A stretch of DNA of 64,000 bases, from NCBI RefSeq assembly GCF_003604215.1, contig NZ_QXGS01000008.1, positions 62,001 to 126,000 of the forward strand, given 5' to 3'. Under the pieces are notes generated by a model. It did not search any database. It was not told where the DNA came from and saw nothing but the letters and a program-made list of their open reading frames with translations. Positions 60,648 through 64,000 of this stretch are shown here, piece by piece. The position numbers were made by a program, and so were the translations under genes. Every line of letters begins with the position of its first letter. The first letter of the stretch is position 1. The stretch is from Teichococcus vastitatis (GTDB lineage Bacteria > Pseudomonadota > Alphaproteobacteria > Acetobacterales > Acetobacteraceae).

Positions 60648-62171
60648 GTGTTTTCTCGCCTTTCGGCCCTGACCGGCCGCCGCGCCCTGTTCGCCGCCTT
60701 CGGCCTGGGCGTGCTGGCGGCCCTGGCGCTGCCGCCGCTCTACCTTGTTCCGGTGCTGCTGCTGGCGGTGCCGGGCTTGCTGGCGCTGCTGAACGGCGCC
60801 GGCACCACCCGCCGCGCCGCCCTGGTGGGCTTCGCCTGGGGGTTGGGCCATCACGTGGCGGGGCTGTACTGGATCAGCCACGCGCTGCTGACCGATCCCT
60901 GGCGCTGGGGCTGGCTGGTGCCGGTGGCGGTGCCGGGCCTCGCCCTGCCAATGGCAGCCTATGTGGCGCTGGTGGCGGCCGTGGCGTGGCAGGCGCGGCC
61001 CGGCTGGCCACGCTGGCTGGCCCTGGCGGCGGCCTGGACCCTGGCGGAATGGCTGCGCGGCCTGCTGTTCACCGGATTTCCCTGGAACGCCATCGGCACC
61101 GTCTGGGCCTTCCACGCGCTGCCGCTGCAGGGGGCGGCGTTTGTGGGCGTGTATGGCCTGTCGCTGTTGACCCTGCTGCTGGCGGGCGTGCCGGCGCTCG
61201 GCTGGCGGTTCCGGGTAGGCGGCGCGATGGTGCTGCTGGTGCTGGGCGGCCTCGGCTGGCTGCGGCTGGCGGCGCCGGAGCCGCCACCCCAGCCGGTGGA
61301 GGTGCTGCTGGTGCAGGGCAATGTGCAGCAGGAAGCGAAGTGGCGCGAAGACCAGCGTTGGCCGATCTTTCGCCGTTACCTCGACCTGACGCGGGACGGC
61401 GCCGCGCGAGCCGCCGCCGCGGCGCCGGGGCGGCCCCTGGTGGCGATCTGGCCGGAAACCGCCAGCCCGTTCCTGTTGCCGGCCGATGCGGCGGCGCGCG
61501 ACTACGCGGCGCGCACCCTGCCGCCGGGAGGGCTGCTGCTGGCGGGCTCCGTGCGGGCGGAGTTCACGCCGGAGGGGCGGGTGAGCCAGGTGTTCAACAG
61601 CCTGTCCGCCGTGGCCGCCGATGGCCGCCTGCTGGCGGTCTATGACAAGGCGCATCTGGTGCCGTTCGGCGAGTACATGCCGCTCGGTGGATGGCTGCCG
61701 GTGCGGGTGGTGCAAGGAGGGCTGGATTTCAGCGCCGGGCCCGGTCCGGTGTCACTGGCGCCGGGCGGGCTGCCCGCTTTCAGCCCGCTGATCTGCTACG
61801 AGGTGATCTTTCCGGCGGCGGTGGTCGACCCCGCATCCCGCCCGACCTGGATCGTCAACATCACCAATGATGCATGGTTCGGCTTCTCCGCAGGGCCGTA
61901 CCAGCATTTGGCCTCGGCACGACTGCGGGCTGTGGAGGAGGGGCTTCCACTCGCGCGCGCCGCGCAGACCGGGGTGTCGGCCCTGTTCGATGCGCGTGGA
62001 CGCGAACTGATACGCCTCGGCTTGGGCGAGGCCGGTAGCGTGTCTGCACCAATTCCGGCACAACTTCCCGTGACGATCTTCGCCAAATTCGGGAATATTC
62101 CGTCTCTGATCTGCGCGATGCTTATGCTTCTGGTTGTGGCATTCAGGCGGAAATCATCGGAAAGGATGTGA
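60648..62171 (+). CDS. lnt: apolipoprotein N-acyltransferase
   Basis: A 507-residue inner-membrane enzyme that adds the third acyl chain to lipoproteins. About six N-terminal helices (LFAAFGLGVLAALALPPLYLVPVLLLAVPGLLALL...) include FAWGLGHHVAGLYWISHALL. The nitrilase-like periplasmic domain carries the catalytic triad in IWPETASPF (Glu), YDKAHLVPFGEYMP (Lys) and SPLICYEVIFP (Cys). A final helix precedes the C-terminus. I chose GTG 60648 because the reading from ATG 60585 would run through the terminator hairpin. The ribosome site GGGAA is weak. Confidence 0.93.
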   Translation: MFSRLSALTGRRALFAAFGLGVLAALALPPLYLVPVLLLAVPGLLALLNGAGTTRRAALVGFAWGLGHHVAGLYWISHALLTDPWRWGWLVPVAVPGLALPMAAYVALVAAVAWQARPGWPRWLALAAAWTLAEWLRGLLFTGFPWNAIGTVWAFHALPLQGAAFVGVYGLSLLTLLLAGVPALGWRFRVGGAMVLLVLGGLGWLRLAAPEPPPQPVEVLLVQGNVQQEAKWREDQRWPIFRRYLDLTRDGAARAAAAAPGRPLVAIWPETASPFLLPADAAARDYAARTLPPGGLLLAGSVRAEFTPEGRVSQVFNSLSAVAADGRLLAVYDKAHLVPFGEYMPLGGWLPVRVVQGGLDFSAGPGPVSLAPGGLPAFSPLICYEVIFPAAVVDPASRPTWIVNITNDAWFGFSAGPYQHLASARLRAVEEGLPLARAAQTGVSALFDARGRELIRLGLGEAGSVSAPIPAQLPVTIFAKFGNIPSLICAMLMLLVVAFRRKSSERM

Positions 62172-62196
62172 AGCGCGCGAAAGCTGTTTCTTAAAT

Positions 62197-62242
62197 GAGA
62201 ATTCTCGAAAGAGTTGACAAAATCCTGCTGCTCTCCTAATTC
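62197..62242 (+). promoter_or_regulatory. sigma70-type promoter with adjacent palindrome before the XRE gene
   Basis: TTGACA (62214-62219) and TAATTC (62237-62242) are separated by exactly 17 bp, the best sigma70 match I found in the window. A perfect dyad GAGAATTCTC (62197-62206) lies just upstream of the -35 box, a plausible binding site for the XRE regulator itself or another factor. The region is AT-rich compared with its surroundings. Confidence 0.65.
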
Positions 62243-62304
62243 AACTTATCGAACTGCAAGATGGCCAGCCGCCTCTTGCCAAGGATGTGGCGGAGATTCA
62301 GACC

Positions 62305-62757
62305 ATGCCGAGCGATCAAGTGGCGGAGCGGACCGAGCGCGAGCATCGACCGAGCCCGATCGACGTGCATGTCGGCTCCCGCGTCCGGCTGCGCCGGACC
62401 CTGCTCGGCATGAGCCAGGAAAAGCTGGGCGAGGCGCTGGGCCTGACCTTTCAGCAGGTCCAGAAATACGAGCGCGGCGTGAACCGCATCGGCGCCAGCC
62501 GCCTGTTCGATCTGGCCCGCGTGCTGGATGTGCCGATCGGCTTCTTCTTCGACGACATGCCGGATGCGATGGGCGGCGGCACCACGGCCCTTCGGGCCCG
62601 CCTGGGCGGCTTCGCCGAGCAGCAGGAAGGCTTCGAGGACGACACGCTGCACAAGCGCGAGACGCTGGAACTGGTGCGGGCCTATTACCGCATCACCGAG
62701 CCGGCCGTTCGCAAGCGAGTCTTCGACCTGATCAAGAGCCTGGCACCGACCGACTGA
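62305..62757 (+). CDS. XRE-family helix-turn-helix regulator
   Basis: A 150-residue protein with a Cro/CI-type domain (about 27-85): HVGSRVRLRRTLLGMSQEKLGEALGLTFQQVQKYERGVNRIGASRLFDLARVLDVPIGFFFD. This is the widespread alphaproteobacterial XRE group usually found between lnt and metK. A helical C-terminal part (about 110-150) may dimerise. Regulated genes are unknown. ATG 62305 has GGAG about ten bases upstream; GTG 62287 is an alternative. The family usually opens close to the PIDVHVGSR segment, which favours the later start. Confidence 0.93.
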   Translation: MPSDQVAERTEREHRPSPIDVHVGSRVRLRRTLLGMSQEKLGEALGLTFQQVQKYERGVNRIGASRLFDLARVLDVPIGFFFDDMPDAMGGGTTALRARLGGFAEQQEGFEDDTLHKRETLELVRAYYRITEPAVRKRVFDLIKSLAPTD

Positions 62758-62770
62758 CGCGGCACCGGAC

Positions 62771-63694
62771 TCAGCTCCGGCGATTGCGGCGGGATGCCAG
62801 CGGCACCGCGCGGGTGAGCCCGGGCGAGGGCTCCCGGTGCTGCCGCAGCGCTGCCGCGCCCGCCGCCACCGTCTGCTCCACCGCCGCCGTCAACGCCTTG
62901 CGGTCGGCCGAGGCGCCGGGTGCCACCGGCTCGTGCAGCAGCACCGTAACGCCGCCACTCGGCAATTGTGCCAGGCGCCAAAAATGGCTGCCGATCTCCA
63001 TGTCGCCATACCAGGCGAAAAACACGCGGTCACGGCGGCGGGCGGGCAGGCCGCCCAACCGGTCATAGGCGACCGAGACTGGCTGCACCGCCGACGCCGC
63101 CTCCGCCAAGCTCAGAAAGGCGGAGCGGAACGGCAGCACGCGATTGCCGTCATTGCTGGTGCCTTCCGGAAACAGGATCAGGCTGCCGCCCTCCGCTAGG
63201 CGGTCCCGCATGGCGGCGGCTTCCTGGCCGGTGCGGCCGCGGCTGCGGCTCACGAATACGGTGCGGCCGAGGCGGGCCACGGTCCGAATCACCGGCCACC
63301 CGGCGACCTGGGCCTTGGACACGAAGGCGGCTTCCAGCACGCTTCCCAGCACCAGGATGTCGAGCCACGAGGCATGGTTGCTGATGAACAAGGTCGGCGC
63401 GGCCGGGCTCGCTTGGCCCACCACGCGCACCCGCAGCCCGATCAGCCGGCAGAGCACGCGATGGAACAGGCGCGCGAACCGCCGCTTGCCGCGGCCCGGC
63501 AACACCAGCAGTACGGATTGGACCGGCATGCAGCCCAGCGTCCATGCGGCGGCCAGGAACAGGCGCAGGCAGGCGCGCAGCAGTGGGCGCAGCCGTTCCG
63601 GGGGGAGGGGCCGGGGATCCTCCAGCACAACCGGTGCGTCGGAGCGGCTGCGCGGGCTCAGCGGTTCGGCATCCGGCGCGGACGGCCGCGGCAT
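62771..63694 (-). CDS. 1-acyl-glycerol-3-phosphate-type acyltransferase, OlsA-like
   Basis: A 307-residue PlsC-family acyltransferase. A membrane helix (LRLFLAAAWTLGCMPVQSVLLVL) precedes the catalytic HX4D in FISNHASWLDILVLGS, the acceptor block VFVSRSRGRTGQ and the phosphate-binding ILFPEGTSNDGNRVLPFRSAFL. Next to an OlsB-like gene, it is the likely second acyltransferase of ornithine-lipid synthesis (OlsA). OlsA proteins can also make phosphatidic acid. The start at 63694 is uncertain because the first 50 residues are proline/arginine-rich and not conserved; a longer frame to 63838 overlaps the upstream gene. Confidence 0.85.
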   Translation of the reverse strand: MPRPSAPDAEPLSPRSRSDAPVVLEDPRPLPPERLRPLLRACLRLFLAAAWTLGCMPVQSVLLVLPGRGKRRFARLFHRVLCRLIGLRVRVVGQASPAAPTLFISNHASWLDILVLGSVLEAAFVSKAQVAGWPVIRTVARLGRTVFVSRSRGRTGQEAAAMRDRLAEGGSLILFPEGTSNDGNRVLPFRSAFLSLAEAASAVQPVSVAYDRLGGLPARRRDRVFFAWYGDMEIGSHFWRLAQLPSGGVTVLLHEPVAPGASADRKALTAAVEQTVAAGAAALRQHREPSPGLTRAVPLASRRNRRS

Positions 63695-63759
63695 GGGGCG
63701 GTGGCGCGACGCATCGGCGCGGCGAAGCTTCCCACGGCGGAATTCCGCATCACCGGCCG

Positions 63760-64000
63760 CTAATCCCTCCCGCCGATCTTGCGCTCGTAATGGCGGGAAT
63801 ATTTCTCCGTCACCAGCTCGGTCTTCACAACAACGCAAACATCGGTGGTGTTGAACTGGCTGTCGATCACCGCGCCGTCCCCAACAAAGCCGCCCAGGCG
63901 CAGATAGCCCTTCACCAGGGGCGGCAGTTCGGCCAGGGCGGCACGCGGGTCGAGCTGCGCGGGGTCCAGCCGGTCCATCGGCACGAAGCGCTCCTGCAGG
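63760..64000 (-). CDS. OlsB-like ornithine N-acyltransferase, C-terminal part (runs off right edge)
   Basis: The last 79 residues of a leftward gene. The text LPPLVKGYLRLGGFVGDGAVID, then QFNTTDVCVVVKTELV and RHYERK matches the C-terminus of OlsB/hemolysin-like GNAT acyltransferases. These attach a 3-hydroxyacyl group from ACP to ornithine to form lyso-ornithine lipid. The open frame continues to the window edge without a required start, so the gene is cut by the window. The OlsA-like gene starts 65 bp downstream, which supports an olsB-olsA operon. Confidence 0.8.
   Translation of the reverse strand, partial: LQERFVPMDRLDPAQLDPRAALAELPPLVKGYLRLGGFVGDGAVIDSQFNTTDVCVVVKTELVTEKYSRHYERKIGGRD

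Noticed and set aside
62214-63068. 284-residue rightward open frame after lnt
   Set aside because: It overlaps the XRE gene in another frame and the OlsA-like gene antisense, and is Arg/Gly-rich.

Overview
The window looks like a chromosomal segment of a high-GC alphaproteobacterium, most likely an Acetobacteraceae of the Roseomonas type. This is an inference from several signs. Codon third positions are nearly all G or C. The order miaB-phoH-ybeY-corC-lnt-XRE is alphaproteobacterial. Two Bug/TctC binding proteins, a C30-type carotenoid cluster without its own synthase, and an olsB-olsA pair also fit. Almost the whole window is protein-coding, in long co-directional runs with 4-bp stop/start overlaps. 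One tRNA is present. I see no rRNA, CRISPR array, transposase or phage gene.

Layout. 1-3,551: end of a MOSC protein, an outer-membrane protein and a PAS-GGDEF-EAL c-di-GMP enzyme. 3,559-16,312: a 12-gene leftward operon with a divergent LysR gene. It encodes a branched-chain-type ABC transporter, a CitE-type lyase, a class III CoA-transferase, MmgE/PrpD, an acyl-CoA dehydrogenase, a MaoC/mesaconyl-CoA hydratase-type protein, a Bug protein and a VOC protein. This is the enzyme set of bacterial itaconate (C5-dicarboxylate) degradation, paired with an ABC importer. 16,664-24,562: ilvD, an OpgC-like acyltransferase, a chemoreceptor, a DUF427 protein and the ergothioneine pair egtB-egtD. 24,582-29,543: pqiABC, translationally coupled to a flavin-dependent monooxygenase. 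29,677-36,330: a TetR regulator divergent from a complete RND efflux pump. 36,470: tRNA-Leu(UAA), followed by a possible 39-residue membrane protein.

37,021-40,828: a PaoABC-like molybdenum aldehyde oxidoreductase behind a Fur-box-like site, then a proline-rich small protein and a PRC-barrel protein. 41,602-48,019: a five-gene operon of two carotenoid desaturase/oxygenase genes, an acyltransferase, a glycosyltransferase and an aldehyde dehydrogenase, with galE upstream. It reads as a staphyloxanthin-like pathway for an acylated glycosyl C30 carotenoid. 49,316-56,251: xthA, a candidate structured small RNA with C-rich loops, a C26 amidohydrolase, a second Bug protein, lolA, an NTF2-like protein, hemW and a two-part hydrolase/repeat protein. 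56,579-62,757: miaB-phoH-ybeY-corC-lnt and an XRE regulator. 62,771 to the right edge: an olsB-olsA ornithine-lipid pair, cut by the window end.

The observations I would follow first are the C5-dicarboxylate island with its ABC importer, the four-hairpin small RNA at 50,165-50,275, the C30 pigment operon and the Fur-like box in front of the molybdenum enzyme.
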